From assembly GCA_038230515.1 (NCBI GenBank), contig JBBRND010000022.1, positions 1 to 64,000 on the forward strand: 64,000 bases of DNA, written 5' to 3'. The position numbers were made by a program, and so were the translations under genes. The notes beneath the pieces are model-generated. The model was not told the origin of the DNA and did no database searches. It saw only the letters and a program-made list of their open reading frames with translations. Positions 17,317 through 26,245 of the stretch are shown piece after piece. Position 1 is the first letter of the stretch, and each line of letters starts with the position of its first letter. Origin of the DNA: JAPLDB01 sp038230515 (GTDB taxonomy: Bacteria > Bacteroidota > Bacteroidia > AKYH767-A > 2013-40CM-41-45).

Positions 17317-18870
17317 TCAATGATCCTGATTTTCGTAAGCGCCCATGTCAGGGTTTGTACCTCCCGGCATTGGGCGCGGAAGTCCTTTTATATCTGTTGC
17401 AAGAACGGTTGGGTTGAGTAAGAGGATAGCAGGATCTCCTGTGTGTACGGCAGGAGAGCTTCCTGCAGAAGAAGAGTCTAGTTCGTAAATATTATTGTCA
17501 ATATCCTTAAAATGCGGCTCTACATTTCTAATTGAGTTGAGATAGTGATTCGCGCTTCCGTTATATGTTTCGAGATCCATTTTATAGAGGCAGTGATCGA
17601 GTATGAAATTAAAATATCCTGCTCCGGTTGCAGTAACAGTATCCAGTTTGAATTCACTGTCCTGACTGCCATAGATAATGCAGTTGCCGAAGTATGCAGT
17701 GAGGGGACGAATGGCAGTGTAATAATTATTAAGCCAGAAAGAAGGGGTGGATCGATTTGTATTGTTCCAATAGTTTGCAAATGTGCAATGAAGAAAACGG
17801 TAGTTGCCACCGTAAAGAAGATAGCTTAAATATTCTCCGCAGTTTGCAAACACACAATTGTTTGCCTGTATTGAAGAACCGTTGCCATACAAAGCAGTAC
17901 TTGCGGAATTTTTTATGATTGTGTTGTTAAGTGTGGCAGCTATTGTATCAGGAGAAGATGGAACAGAATCGGATTGTATTCCTACAAAACCATTTTTTAT
18001 AATGGCATGATTAAAAACATTTCCGTTTGGTCCGGCACCTGTTGTAATAGGAATCGGATTGCACTGAGTAAGATCAATTGCTGAAATAGTAGATAACCAG
18101 ATGCGATCCCATTGACCGGGGATGTCTTTGAATTGATCTCCGAGACGATCGCCCTCAAAAGTTACTGGATCGGTGAGCGTTCCGTTCACAATAATTTTTG
18201 CCGTGTTCGTAACGATGATACCTGAGTTGTTATGAAAATGAATGCGGACTCCTGCATCAATAGTAAGTGTATATCCGGCATCGAGAATGGCGTATCCGTA
18301 AATCACGTATGGCTTGTCATTGGTCCAGTGAAGAGAGTGGCTTGCACCTGCACAATCTTTCAACTTGAAGAGAGGAGTGCATTGCGATTTTTGTTCTCCG
18401 CAATTGGAAGAAGGAAAGAAGTGTGCATTCTGCCCATACGCAACAAGATCGAGGTGTTGTTGATTGCTGTTTGTGTTGAAGATGATGGCATCGCTGATGA
18501 TGAATGGGGTGGTGGCGTTATTTGGATCAATGGTCACTTCTGCAAAAATCCAGATGCTGTCGTTGGCACCAATCTCCACATTGGTAAAAGATTTTCCGGG
18601 TACGCCATTTACATTCAGGCGAAAATAGGATGATGCACCAGAACCGAGATAGAGGGAAGATATTACGAGCGGCTGACTGTATGTATTTCTTACAACGAAT
18701 ACCTGAGTGGCGCTGCCTACTGAGGCGAACACAGTATCGAACTGAACGGTGTCCACACTGAACTGAAGCGTAGCTCCGGCATCGGTAAGCAGCTTGTCCT
18801 TTTTGCAGGAACTAACCGAGAGAAACAACGCAAAGGCGGTGAGGATGTAAAAGAAAAATTTACTTTTCAT
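17317..18870 (-). CDS. lipoprotein with choice-of-anchor Q / right-handed beta-helix domain
   Basis: A 517-residue predicted lipoprotein. Starting at ATG 18870 gives MKSKFFFYILTAFALFLSVSSC with a lipobox ending SVSSC followed by KKDK; the frame also opens at a TTG (18879), but that codon lies in the -7 element. Residues about 30-140 look like an abnormal-spindle/Ig-like domain; 160-420 contain beta-helix-like strands with many N/G turns (IHFHNNSGIIV, NCVFANCGEYL); the C-terminus ends PDMGAYENQD, the choice-of-anchor Q hallmark. Likely attached to the outer membrane. Ligand unknown. Confidence 0.8.
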   Translation of the reverse strand: MKSKFFFYILTAFALFLSVSSCKKDKLLTDAGATLQFSVDTVQFDTVFASVGSATQVFVVRNTYSQPLVISSLYLGSGASSYFRLNVNGVPGKSFTNVEIGANDSIWIFAEVTIDPNNATTPFIISDAIIFNTNSNQQHLDLVAYGQNAHFFPSSNCGEQKSQCTPLFKLKDCAGASHSLHWTNDKPYVIYGYAILDAGYTLTIDAGVRIHFHNNSGIIVTNTAKIIVNGTLTDPVTFEGDRLGDQFKDIPGQWDRIWLSTISAIDLTQCNPIPITTGAGPNGNVFNHAIIKNGFVGIQSDSVPSSPDTIAATLNNTIIKNSASTALYGNGSSIQANNCVFANCGEYLSYLLYGGNYRFLHCTFANYWNNTNRSTPSFWLNNYYTAIRPLTAYFGNCIIYGSQDSEFKLDTVTATGAGYFNFILDHCLYKMDLETYNGSANHYLNSIRNVEPHFKDIDNNIYELDSSSAGSSPAVHTGDPAILLLNPTVLATDIKGLPRPMPGGTNPDMGAYENQDH

Positions 18871-18876
18871 GAGCGG

Positions 18877-18884
18877 CAAAGATA
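18877..18884 (-). promoter_or_regulatory. -7 element, leaderless start predicted (TATCTTTG)
   Basis: Perfect TAnnTTTG on the minus strand, six bases from the ATG at 18870, so transcription should begin at or next to the start codon. Confidence 0.6.
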
Positions 18885-19172
18885 GTTTTCATTCTTAACG
18901 TGAAAAGGAAAGAAATATTCGGCTGCTGTTTTGCGATCTGCGAAGTGAAGCCACACGGTTCGAGCAAAAAATATTTTTAGGTCTGTTTCTCCCAAGGCAT
19001 ACTTATATTATAGTATTACCCAGTTTCCCTTTTCCTTGCCTTGCTTTCCCCGCTTTTTCCGAAGGAAAGTAGATAGTAGAAAAGGCATTCCTTATTTTTA
19101 GCTCAAATTCAAGCTAAATCAAAATGAGTGAAGAATAGAAATGGCATCAGGGAGCGAAATTAGCTTGGAATG

Positions 19173-19382
19173 TACATTCTAAAGTTTAGAAGATACATTC
19201 TTTCCGTTAGAATGTACATTCTTTCCGTTAGAATGTACATTCTAAAGTTTAGAAGATACATTCTTTCCGTTAGAATGGTCATTCTAAAGTTTAGAAGATA
19301 CATTCCTTCCGTTAGAATGGTCATTCTAAAGGTTGGAAGATACATTCCTTCCGTTAGAATGTATATTATTGATTTTTGGAAA
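19173..19382. repeat. 21-bp tandem repeat array 3
   Basis: Ten units start at 19173, 19194, 19215, 19236, 19257, 19278, 19299, 19320, 19341 and 19362 (the last partial), all exactly 21 bp apart. Two unit types alternate: TACATTCTAAAGTTTAGAAGA, with the perfect dyad TTCTAAA-g-TTTAGAA, and TACATTCTTTCCGTTAGAATG, with CATTCT/AGAATG arms. Both strands are open as heptads (MYILSVR on +, MYLLNFR/MYILTER on -). It lies between two leftward genes, the lipoprotein and aroE. The flanking bases 18885-19172 and 19383-19497 contain nothing else I can name. Confidence 0.95.
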
Positions 19383-19497
19383 GAAAAAGAGAAAAAATTG
19401 CTGTTTATTTCCGCCAGGAGGCGAACACGGTTTTAAGATGCATTTATCCAATCCACCTGAAACTCCCGTTTAAACAAGAAATTCCGCAATAAACTTC

Positions 19498-20262
19498 CTA
19501 CGGCTGCGCATACACAGGTTGATTCCAAATGTCCCATGCTTTGTCTGCCTGTAGCCGTAACATTCGGAAGCCGTTGTGAATAAATGCACCGCGCTCTTTT
19601 CCTTTCATGAGGAAAGCGGTTTGAGCAGGATTGTACACGAGATCGAACAAAAGATTTTTATGATTCAGAAATTCATACGGAATATCAGGGAATGTGTGAA
19701 TGTCAGGTTCCATGCCAAGCGGAGTGCAATTCACTATGACCTGAAAAGCTTTCATGGTGTTCAAGTTTAAATCTTTGTAAGTGTAATGAAAGCGTGAATC
19801 GTTTCTCGTTACAAAAAAATGTTCCAGGCTGAGTTTTCTGAAAACATACGATACTGCCTTTGCTGAACCGCCTGTTCCCAATATCAACGCCCTGCGGTGA
19901 TGCGGACGGAGAATAGGGCGTATCGCCAATTCGAATCCCCATGCATCGGTATTATATCCGTGCAACTCAGCGCGACCATCTTCCGAGCGCACAATCTTGA
20001 TGCAGTTAACCGCGCTGATGCGCTGCGCCACTTCATCCACTTGATCCATCATCGGCAGAATATCTAACTTGTGAGGAAGCGTAACATTCAATCCAACCAG
20101 ATCAGGATTGTCGTGAATGATTTGTTTGAGGTCGGAAGCATTTGATGATTCAAAATTTTCATACACATGATCATGTCTTCCTTCTTTCATAAACTTTTCC
20201 GTAAAATACTTTTTCGAAAAGGAATGCCCAAGCGGGTATCCGAATAAGCCGAATTTTTTCAT
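19498..20262 (-). CDS. aroE: shikimate dehydrogenase
   Basis: NADPH-dependent reduction of 3-dehydroshikimate to shikimate in aromatic amino-acid synthesis. 254 residues, slightly short as in other Bacteroidota. Shikimate-binding Ser pair in GHSFSKKYF (13-21), catalytic Lys in NVTLPHK (about 65), Asp in GYNTDAWGF (about 105), the NADP-binding GTGGSAKAV, and the C-terminal LQADKAWDIW. It is the last gene before array 3. The gene upstream (DedA) ends 30 bp earlier on the same strand, so the two may be cotranscribed. Confidence 0.95.
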   Translation of the reverse strand: MKKFGLFGYPLGHSFSKKYFTEKFMKEGRHDHVYENFESSNASDLKQIIHDNPDLVGLNVTLPHKLDILPMMDQVDEVAQRISAVNCIKIVRSEDGRAELHGYNTDAWGFELAIRPILRPHHRRALILGTGGSAKAVSYVFRKLSLEHFFVTRNDSRFHYTYKDLNLNTMKAFQVIVNCTPLGMEPDIHTFPDIPYEFLNHKNLLFDLVYNPAQTAFLMKGKERGAFIHNGFRMLRLQADKAWDIWNQPVYAQP

Positions 20263-20292
20263 AAGTGCCTTGATTTAAAAAATTAGAATTGG

Positions 20293-20940
20293 TTAAACTG
20301 TTTTGTTGGTTGAGAAGCGGTGGCGGATAAATGCAATAATCATCGGGAGCAGGGATACGATGATGATGCCAAACACCACGAGTGTGAAATTATGTTTGAT
20401 GACGGGAATGTTTCCGAATAAATATCCGACTGTGCTGAAACTTGCTATCCATAATATATTTCCCATAATGCAAAACAGGAGGAAACGTTTGTAAGTCATC
20501 GAACCAAGCCCTGCAACAAACGGAGCGAATGTTCGGATGATGGGCATGAAGCGGGCAATGACTACGGTTTTGCCTCCATGCTTTTCGTAAAATGAATGTG
20601 TGCGCGCGAGGTATTCTTTTTTGATGAGCGTTCGTTTTGCATTTACGATTTTGTGTCCTATAAAATTTCCGATGAAATAATTTGTGTTGTCACCTGCAAA
20701 CGCTGCAATAAAAAGAATGATGATGATCAAGCCGAGATTCAACGCGCCAGCTCCTGCCAAAGCACCAGCAGCAAACAGCAATGAATCGCCCGGAAGAAAA
20801 GGAGTGAACACCAATCCTGTTTCGCAAAAGATAATGAGAGCGAGCAGCAGATAAGTAAGCCGGTCGTACTGTTGCACCCACTGCTGAAGATAGACATCAA
20901 TGTGCGCAATAAAATCAATAAACTGGTGAATCAAATCCAT
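20293..20940 (-). CDS. DedA family membrane protein
   Basis: A 215-residue inner-membrane protein of the DedA/VTT family, implicated in lipid flipping and envelope homeostasis. The family pattern is complete: ETGLVFTPFLPGDSLLFAAGALAG, the GDNTNYFIGNFIG region, then the basic FYEKHGGKTVVIARFMPIIRTFAPFVAG signature and three further hydrophobic helices. Specific lipid substrate is not deducible. Confidence 0.9.
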   Translation of the reverse strand: MDLIHQFIDFIAHIDVYLQQWVQQYDRLTYLLLALIIFCETGLVFTPFLPGDSLLFAAGALAGAGALNLGLIIIILFIAAFAGDNTNYFIGNFIGHKIVNAKRTLIKKEYLARTHSFYEKHGGKTVVIARFMPIIRTFAPFVAGLGSMTYKRFLLFCIMGNILWIASFSTVGYLFGNIPVIKHNFTLVVFGIIIVSLLPMIIAFIRHRFSTNKTV

Positions 20941-21019
20941 ACAGTGCCTTGTAGAAAAATTTGAATCGAAAACCTGAAACCGTAAATCTTTAACCTTGAT
21001 TGCAGGTGTAATCCGTGGA

Positions 21020-21027
21020 CAAAGTTA
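21020..21027 (-). promoter_or_regulatory. -7 element for dedA-aroE (TAACTTTG)
   Basis: Perfect TAnnTTTG on the minus strand; predicted leader about 74 nt. Confidence 0.55.
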
Positions 21028-21045
21028 GAAAGAGTTTAATGCAAG

Positions 21046-21363
21046 TCAATAGGTTTGCAAAGATTGATCAATCTCCTTTGCATAAGCGAGAATTCCGCCT
21101 TTCAGGTTGTATAGGTTCGTGAAACCGAAACGGCTTTCGAGATTCATGATGGCAGTTGCGCTGCGTACTCCGCCTTTGCAGTGAACAATTACGGGTTTGT
21201 TTTTTGAGATGCGGTCTGCATTCTCAAGAACTGTTGCGAGCGGAATTAATTCCCCACCGAGGTTTGCGATGTCGAATTCATACTCTTCACGTACATCAAT
21301 AATCTGAATGTCTTCCTTGCTGTCGAGTTTTTCTTTGAGTTGCTGAACGGTTATTTCTTTCAT
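21046..21363 (-). CDS. rhodanese-like domain protein
   Basis: A 105-residue single-domain rhodanese. The loop HCKGGVRSA (61-69) carries the catalytic Cys62, able to accept a persulfide sulfur; IIDVREEYEF (21-30) is the conserved N-terminal part. Cytosolic, no signal peptide. Such stand-alone domains shuttle sulfur, but the acceptor here is unknown. It diverges from dapD, sharing a 60-bp control region. Confidence 0.88.
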   Translation of the reverse strand: MKEITVQQLKEKLDSKEDIQIIDVREEYEFDIANLGGELIPLATVLENADRISKNKPVIVHCKGGVRSATAIMNLESRFGFTNLYNLKGGILAYAKEIDQSLQTY

Positions 21364-21367
21364 GGTG

Positions 21368-21375
21368 CGAAAATA
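21368..21375 (-). promoter_or_regulatory. -7 element of rhodanese gene (TATTTTCG), leaderless
   Basis: 7 of 8 match on the minus strand, four bases before the ATG at 21363. Confidence 0.45.
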
Positions 21376-21411
21376 TGAAAGTTATCTGTTTGCGATTAAG
21401 AATCATGTGCG

Positions 21412-21419
21412 TTTCTTTG
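21412..21419 (+). promoter_or_regulatory. -7 element of dapD (TTTCTTTG), leaderless
   Basis: 7 of 8 match, four bases before the ATG at 21424. Confidence 0.45.
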
Positions 21420-21423
21420 CGCA

Positions 21424-22230
21424 ATGAAAGAACTGATTGAAGAGGCGTGGCTGAATCGGGAACTCCTGAAGGATGAAAAAAATCAGCGGGCGATTCGCAG
21501 CGTGATTGAAGAACTTGATAAAGGCAAAATCCGTGTTGCAGAACCAACTGCTGAAGGATGGAAAGTGAATGAGTGGGTGAAGAAAGCGGTAATCCTTTAT
21601 TTTCCGATTCAGCAAATGAATGTGATGGAAGTGGGCCCGATGGAGTTTCACGATAAGATTCCGCTGAAGAAAAATTTTGCTTCGCTCGGTGTGCGGGTGG
21701 TTCCTAACGGCACTGCACGGTTCGGAAGTTTTCTTGCAAGAGGTGTCATTCTCATGCCTTCGTATGTGAACATTGGAGCGTATGTAGATGAAGGTACAAT
21801 GGTGGATACCTGGGCCACAGTTGGAAGTTGTGCGCAGATCGGAAAACATGTTCACCTGAGCGGAGGAGTTGGAATTGGTGGTGTACTTGAGCCGGTGCAG
21901 GCATCGCCTGTGATTATTGAAGACAATTGTTTTATCGGTTCGCGCTGCATTGTTGTGGAAGGTGTAAGAGTAGAGAAGGAAGCAGTGCTTGGGGCAAATG
22001 TAGTGTTGACTCAAAGCACAAAAATTATTGATGTGAGTGAAAGCAAGCCGATAGAATTCAGAGGTATTGTTCCATCACGTTCTGTAGTTATTCCGGGAAG
22101 TTATATGAAGAAATTTCCGGCAGGAGAATATCAGGTGCCATGTGCATTAATCATTGGCAAGCGCAAAGAAAGTACCGACACGAAAACATCGTTGAATGAT
22201 GCGTTGCGCGATTACAGTGTATCGGGATAA
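21424..22230 (+). CDS. dapD: 2,3,4,5-tetrahydropyridine-2,6-dicarboxylate N-succinyltransferase
   Basis: Succinyl-CoA-dependent step of lysine/diaminopimelate synthesis. 268 residues. N-terminal helical domain (1-95), then the left-handed beta-helix of hexapeptide repeats: MPSYVNIGAYVDEGTMVDTWATVGSCAQIGKHVHLSGGVGIGG and EDNCFIGSRCIVVEGVRVEKEAVLGANVVL are the DapD hallmarks, ending with the YQVPCALIIGKR cap. Cytosolic trimer. It supplies peptidoglycan precursors; followed after 41 bp by a glycosyltransferase. Confidence 0.96.
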   Translation: MKELIEEAWLNRELLKDEKNQRAIRSVIEELDKGKIRVAEPTAEGWKVNEWVKKAVILYFPIQQMNVMEVGPMEFHDKIPLKKNFASLGVRVVPNGTARFGSFLARGVILMPSYVNIGAYVDEGTMVDTWATVGSCAQIGKHVHLSGGVGIGGVLEPVQASPVIIEDNCFIGSRCIVVEGVRVEKEAVLGANVVLTQSTKIIDVSESKPIEFRGIVPSRSVVIPGSYMKKFPAGEYQVPCALIIGKRKESTDTKTSLNDALRDYSVSG

Positions 22231-22271
22231 ACAGTCGTTTCGGGTTTTACCAATCAACTCAATCAACTACA

Positions 22272-23393
22272 ATGCGAATAGGTTTTGATGCTAAGCGAGC
22301 ATTCATGAATTCCAGCGGACTCGGAAATTATTCGCGAACGCTTATTAAATCATTGATTGAAAATTTTCCGGAGAATGAATACGTGGCGTTTACTCCGACT
22401 GTCAAAGAAAGTCTAGGAAAGAAAATACTCAAGACGGGAAAACTTGAACTTGTGTTGCCGCCACAATTAATGAGAAGTGTTTTGTCATCATGGTGGCGCT
22501 CATCTTTTATTTCGCAGGACATACGGGTGCAAAAACTAGATGTGTATCATGGCTTGAGTAACGAACTGCCGAAGCGAATTCCGAAAGAAACAAAAAAAGT
22601 TGTAACGATTCACGATTTGATTTTTCTCCGGCAACCCGAATGGTATCCGCTTATTGACAGAAATACGTATTACAGAAAATGCAGGTTTGCTTGTAAAGAA
22701 GCAGATGCCATTGTTGCGGTAAGCGAACAGACAAAAAAAGACATTCAATATTATTTCAACACAGATACTGCGAAGATCAAGGTTGTTTATCAGAGTTGTG
22801 ATGAATTCTTTTACGTGCGAGCTGAAGATTTTATATTGGAAGATTTCCGGAAAAGAAAAAATCTTCCTGAAAAATATATTCTGTACGTAGGCACAGTTGA
22901 AGAGCGGAAAAATCTTCTCACACTTGTAAAAGCAATGACTAAGGTGAGCGATGTTCCGTTAGTCGTAATTGGTCGAAAGAAAAAGTATTTTGAAAAAGTT
23001 CAGGAGTTCATGGCCCGAAATAAAGTGCAATCAAAAATTATTTTTCCGGATTCTTCTTTCGCAAACGATCTCTCGTTGTATTACAAATGCGCTTCTGTAT
23101 TTGTTTATCCAAGTTATTATGAAGGTTTCGGAATTCCTGTGATCGAAGCTCTACTGAGTGGAGTTCCGGTAATCACTTCAAACACTTCTGCATTGCCTGA
23201 GGCGGGCGGAATATCTTCTCTTTATGTTAATCCTCACGATGAAGGCGATCTCGCTGAAAAAATAAATTCCGTTCTGAATAATGAAGTTCTTCGAAAGAAA
23301 ATGGTTGCTGATGGCTCGGAATATGTGAAACGGTTTCATCCGAAAACTACTTCATCTGAAATGATGAACCTTTACAAAACTATTTCAGGATAA
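22272..23393 (+). CDS. glycosyltransferase family 4 protein
   Basis: A 373-residue GT-B enzyme. The N-terminal fold opens MRIGFDAKRAFMNSSGLGNYSR and contains the KLDVYHGLSNELP segment; the C-terminal donor domain contains ILYVGTVEERKN, VFVYPSYYEGFGIPVIEAL (the E-x7-E motif of retaining GT4) and GVPVITSNTSALPE. Sugar and acceptor are unknown; similar proteins build cell-surface glycans. Its stop overlaps the start of tsaC by one base (TAATG), indicating translational coupling. Confidence 0.9.
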   Translation: MRIGFDAKRAFMNSSGLGNYSRTLIKSLIENFPENEYVAFTPTVKESLGKKILKTGKLELVLPPQLMRSVLSSWWRSSFISQDIRVQKLDVYHGLSNELPKRIPKETKKVVTIHDLIFLRQPEWYPLIDRNTYYRKCRFACKEADAIVAVSEQTKKDIQYYFNTDTAKIKVVYQSCDEFFYVRAEDFILEDFRKRKNLPEKYILYVGTVEERKNLLTLVKAMTKVSDVPLVVIGRKKKYFEKVQEFMARNKVQSKIIFPDSSFANDLSLYYKCASVFVYPSYYEGFGIPVIEALLSGVPVITSNTSALPEAGGISSLYVNPHDEGDLAEKINSVLNNEVLRKKMVADGSEYVKRFHPKTTSSEMMNLYKTISG

Positions 23394-23968
23394 TGGATGA
23401 GTTAATGAAAGCAGAAATTGAAGAGTGCATTGAAGTTTTGAAAAGCGGAGGACTTATTCTTTATCCCACCGATACGATATGGGGAATCGGCTGCGATGCA
23501 ACCAATGAAGAAGCAACACAAAAAATATTTCAGCTGAAGAGAAGAACAGATTCGAAAAGTATGATCGTTCTTCTCGATAATGAAGCTCGACTTGCTGCAT
23601 ACATCAGAGAAGTTCCACAGCAAGCTTATGAGTTGATGGAGTACAGCGAGAAGCCACTTACGCTTGTTTTACCCGGAGCAAAAAATCTTGCCAAGAATAT
23701 TATTGCAGCTGACGAATCAATCGGAATAAGAATTACAAAGGATGAATTTTGTAGAAACGTGATTCAACGTTTCCGTAAACCAATTGTGTCAACATCGGCA
23801 AACATCAGCGGAGAAAATCCTCCTTTAAATTTTTCTGAAGTAAGTGAGGAAATAAAATCAGGCGTTGATTATGTAGTACGTTTGCGGCAAAACGAATCTC
23901 AAAAAGGTTTTCCTTCTCAAATCATTCAGTTGGGAGTGGGGGGAGAGATTAAGTTTCTAAGAAATTAG
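23393..23968 (+). CDS. tsaC: L-threonylcarbamoyladenylate synthase (TsaC/Sua5/YrdC)
   Basis: Makes threonylcarbamoyl-AMP from threonine, bicarbonate and ATP for tRNA t6A37 modification. 191 residues with the YrdC fold: GGLILYPTDTIWGIGCD, the ATP-binding KRRTDSKSM loop, and the STSANISG (S-x-N) motif that marks true TsaC. No Sua5 C-terminal domain. A second YrdC-fold protein (60194, YciO type) lacks the S-x-N motif, so this is the likely functional enzyme. Confidence 0.92.
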   Translation: MDELMKAEIEECIEVLKSGGLILYPTDTIWGIGCDATNEEATQKIFQLKRRTDSKSMIVLLDNEARLAAYIREVPQQAYELMEYSEKPLTLVLPGAKNLAKNIIAADESIGIRITKDEFCRNVIQRFRKPIVSTSANISGENPPLNFSEVSEEIKSGVDYVVRLRQNESQKGFPSQIIQLGVGGEIKFLRN

Positions 23969-24028
23969 TTCCATCATTCCTAAAGATTCGCTATTCGCAA
24001 AATCGTCCGCCTAGGCAGATTCGCACAG

Positions 24029-25471
24029 TTGAAAAAGCACTTACAACATCCGGTTTTCAGAATTATTGCAGAGCAGGCAATGGCAATGAGTGCAGAGGCA
24101 TTTGTTGTTGGAGGATACGTGCGCGATATTTTTCTCAAGCGCGAATCAAAAGACATTGATGTAGTAGTTACCGGCAGTGGAATAGAACTTGCAAAACAAG
24201 TGGCTCATCATCTTGGCAAAGATGTACCTGTCAGTTATTTCAAAAACTTCGGTACTGCAATGATTAAGTTCGATGATCTTGAAATAGAATTTGTTGGGGC
24301 GCGAAAGGAATCGTACCGGAGCGATTCGCGCAAGCCCCTTGTGGAGAGCGGCACTATCGAGGACGATCAGAAGCGAAGGGATTTTACCATCAATGCTATG
24401 GCAATTCATCTAACGGAGAATAATTTTGGTGAGTTGGTTGATCCCTTTAATGGAATTCAGGATTTGCATGATCGGCTTATCCGCACTCCGCTCGATCCTG
24501 AAATTACCTTCTCAGATGATCCGCTTCGAATGATGCGAGCAATCCGTTTCGCATCGCAACTTCATTTCACTATTGATCCTGATGCTTTTCATGCGATCAA
24601 AAAAAATAGGGAGCGGATAAAAATTGTTTCAATGGAGCGCATCACCGATGAATTGAATAAAATTATTCTTTCTGTCAAGCCCTCAATTGGTTTCAATTTA
24701 CTTTTTGATTCAGGTTTGCTTCAGATGATTTTCCCCCAGTTCTGTGCATTGCACGGAGTAGAATATGTAAATGGAAAAGGACACAAGGATAATTTCCATC
24801 ACACGCTCCAAGTGCTCGATAACGTTTCGCATGAGAGCAACGATCTTTGGCTGCGCTGGGCTGCTGTGCTGCATGACATTGCAAAGCCCGCTACCAAACG
24901 TTTCGAACCAGATCACGGATGGACATTTCATGGCCATGAAGACAAAGGTGCAAGAATGGTCAAACATATTTTCCGTCATTTCAAACTTCCTCTGAATGAA
25001 AAAATGAAATTCGTGGAGAGGTTAGTGCAACTTCACTTGCGCCCGATTGTTCTTGCGCAGGAAGTTGTAACTGATTCTGCAGTGCGCAGATTATTATTTG
25101 ATGCAGGCGAAGATGTGGATGCACTCATGGTGCTTTGCCATGCTGATGTAACAACTAAGAACGAATACAAAATAAAAAAGTACAAAGACAATTTTGAAAT
25201 TGTTTCAAACAAGTTGAAGGAAGTGGAGGAGAAGGATCGCATGCGGAACTGGCAACCTCCCATTACTGGCGAAGATGTGATGTACGTGTTCGATTTGAAG
25301 CCAAGCCGTGAAGTGGGAGAATTGAAAACCGCCATTCGTGAAGCAATAATCGATGGAAAAATTTTGAATGACTTTGATGACGCATACAAGTTCCTTCTTC
25401 AAAAAGGAAAAGAACTCGGACTTGAACAAAAACACAAGATCGAAACATCCCGAGTAATAAAAAAGGAATAA
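24029..25471 (+). CDS. cca: CCA tRNA nucleotidyltransferase / HD domain protein
   Basis: Adds or repairs the 3' CCA of tRNAs. 480 residues: class II nucleotidyltransferase head with GGYVRDIFL (28-36) and metal-binding DIDVV (about 43-47), the neck motif RRDFTINAMA, the arm RMMRAIRFASQL, then an HD phosphohydrolase domain (WAAVLHDIAKP, about 285-295). Start is TTG at 24029; the first ATG (18 residues in) would remove the typical MKKHLQHPVFRIIAEQ helix. Family members with HD can also remove 2',3'-cyclic phosphates. Confidence 0.93.
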   Translation: MKKHLQHPVFRIIAEQAMAMSAEAFVVGGYVRDIFLKRESKDIDVVVTGSGIELAKQVAHHLGKDVPVSYFKNFGTAMIKFDDLEIEFVGARKESYRSDSRKPLVESGTIEDDQKRRDFTINAMAIHLTENNFGELVDPFNGIQDLHDRLIRTPLDPEITFSDDPLRMMRAIRFASQLHFTIDPDAFHAIKKNRERIKIVSMERITDELNKIILSVKPSIGFNLLFDSGLLQMIFPQFCALHGVEYVNGKGHKDNFHHTLQVLDNVSHESNDLWLRWAAVLHDIAKPATKRFEPDHGWTFHGHEDKGARMVKHIFRHFKLPLNEKMKFVERLVQLHLRPIVLAQEVVTDSAVRRLLFDAGEDVDALMVLCHADVTTKNEYKIKKYKDNFEIVSNKLKEVEEKDRMRNWQPPITGEDVMYVFDLKPSREVGELKTAIREAIIDGKILNDFDDAYKFLLQKGKELGLEQKHKIETSRVIKKE

Positions 25472-25510
25472 AATTTATTCATTATCAAATTTGTCTTGAA
25501 ATTTTATTTC

Positions 25511-25518
25511 TACTTTTA
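25511..25518 (+). promoter_or_regulatory. -7-like element (TACTTTTA)
   Basis: 7 of 8 match with TTTG/TTG 17-18 bp upstream; leader about 20 nt for the 25545 gene. Confidence 0.45.
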
Positions 25519-25544
25519 ACGCAGATTCACAACTTAACTTACCC

Positions 25545-26177
25545 ATGGCAGTTTACAGATTCAGAGTAACATTCGAAGATTATGACGATGTATCGAGAGA
25601 CATCGAAATAAAAGCAACTCAAACATTTGATGATTTGCATTACGGACTTCACAACTACATTGGCTTTGATGCATCCAAGCCCGCTTCTTTTTTCATGAGT
25701 GATGACTATTGGAAGAAAGGAAAAGAAATTTCCAACCGCGAGTTGAAAGGAGAAGACAAGGTAAATGTTACAACTTTCCGCAACGCGCGTTTGTGCGATT
25801 TCATTATTGATCCTCATCAGAAAATTGTTTACATCTTCGACCCGGAGGAGAAGTGGACGTTTCATATTGAGTTGCTTAAAATTGTTCCGGTGGTGGACGG
25901 CAATTCTCCATATCCGAAATGCATCAAATCAACTGGCGAAGCTCCTAAGCAATATCCCCCTCCTCCATCAGCATCTCTTCCACAGCCGGAGGACTTCGAT
26001 CCGGCAGCAGTTGCAGAACCTGAAGAAGAAGCGGAACCCGAAGTTGATGCAGGAGTGGATGACGAAGATATTCCGGTAGGGGTTGAAGAAGTTAAAGTAA
26101 CTGGCGAGGGGGAATTGGTTGGAGACAGTGATGAGAATTCTGAAGAAGAAACGGAGGATGAGGATGAGATTTTGTAA
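25545..26177 (+). CDS. plasmid pRiA4b ORF-3-like family protein with acidic tail
   Basis: 210 residues. The N-terminal ~115 residues (YRFRVTFEDYDDVSRDIEIK, TFDDLHYGLHNYIGFD, FDPEEKWTFHIEL) match the pRiA4b ORF-3/IS1096 TnpR-like family, a compact fold of unknown function that in Bacteroidota is chromosomal and not transposon linked. Residues about 145-210 are an almost continuous Glu/Asp tail with prolines before it, probably disordered. Cytosolic. It precedes miaA by 68 bp and may be cotranscribed. Confidence 0.75.
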   Translation: MAVYRFRVTFEDYDDVSRDIEIKATQTFDDLHYGLHNYIGFDASKPASFFMSDDYWKKGKEISNRELKGEDKVNVTTFRNARLCDFIIDPHQKIVYIFDPEEKWTFHIELLKIVPVVDGNSPYPKCIKSTGEAPKQYPPPPSASLPQPEDFDPAAVAEPEEEAEPEVDAGVDDEDIPVGVEEVKVTGEGELVGDSDENSEEETEDEDEIL

Positions 26178-26245
26178 AAATAGATAACTGGAATTCGCAA
26201 ACCATTTTTCATACTTCTCTAATTTTATTAATTCCAATTCTCTCA

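Noticed and set aside
21403..22014. 203-codon ORF antisense to dapD (also 7492-7998 antisense to sucC and 10834-11427 antisense to the subtilase)
   Set aside because: Shadows of well-supported genes with low-complexity His/Asn/Arg-rich products.
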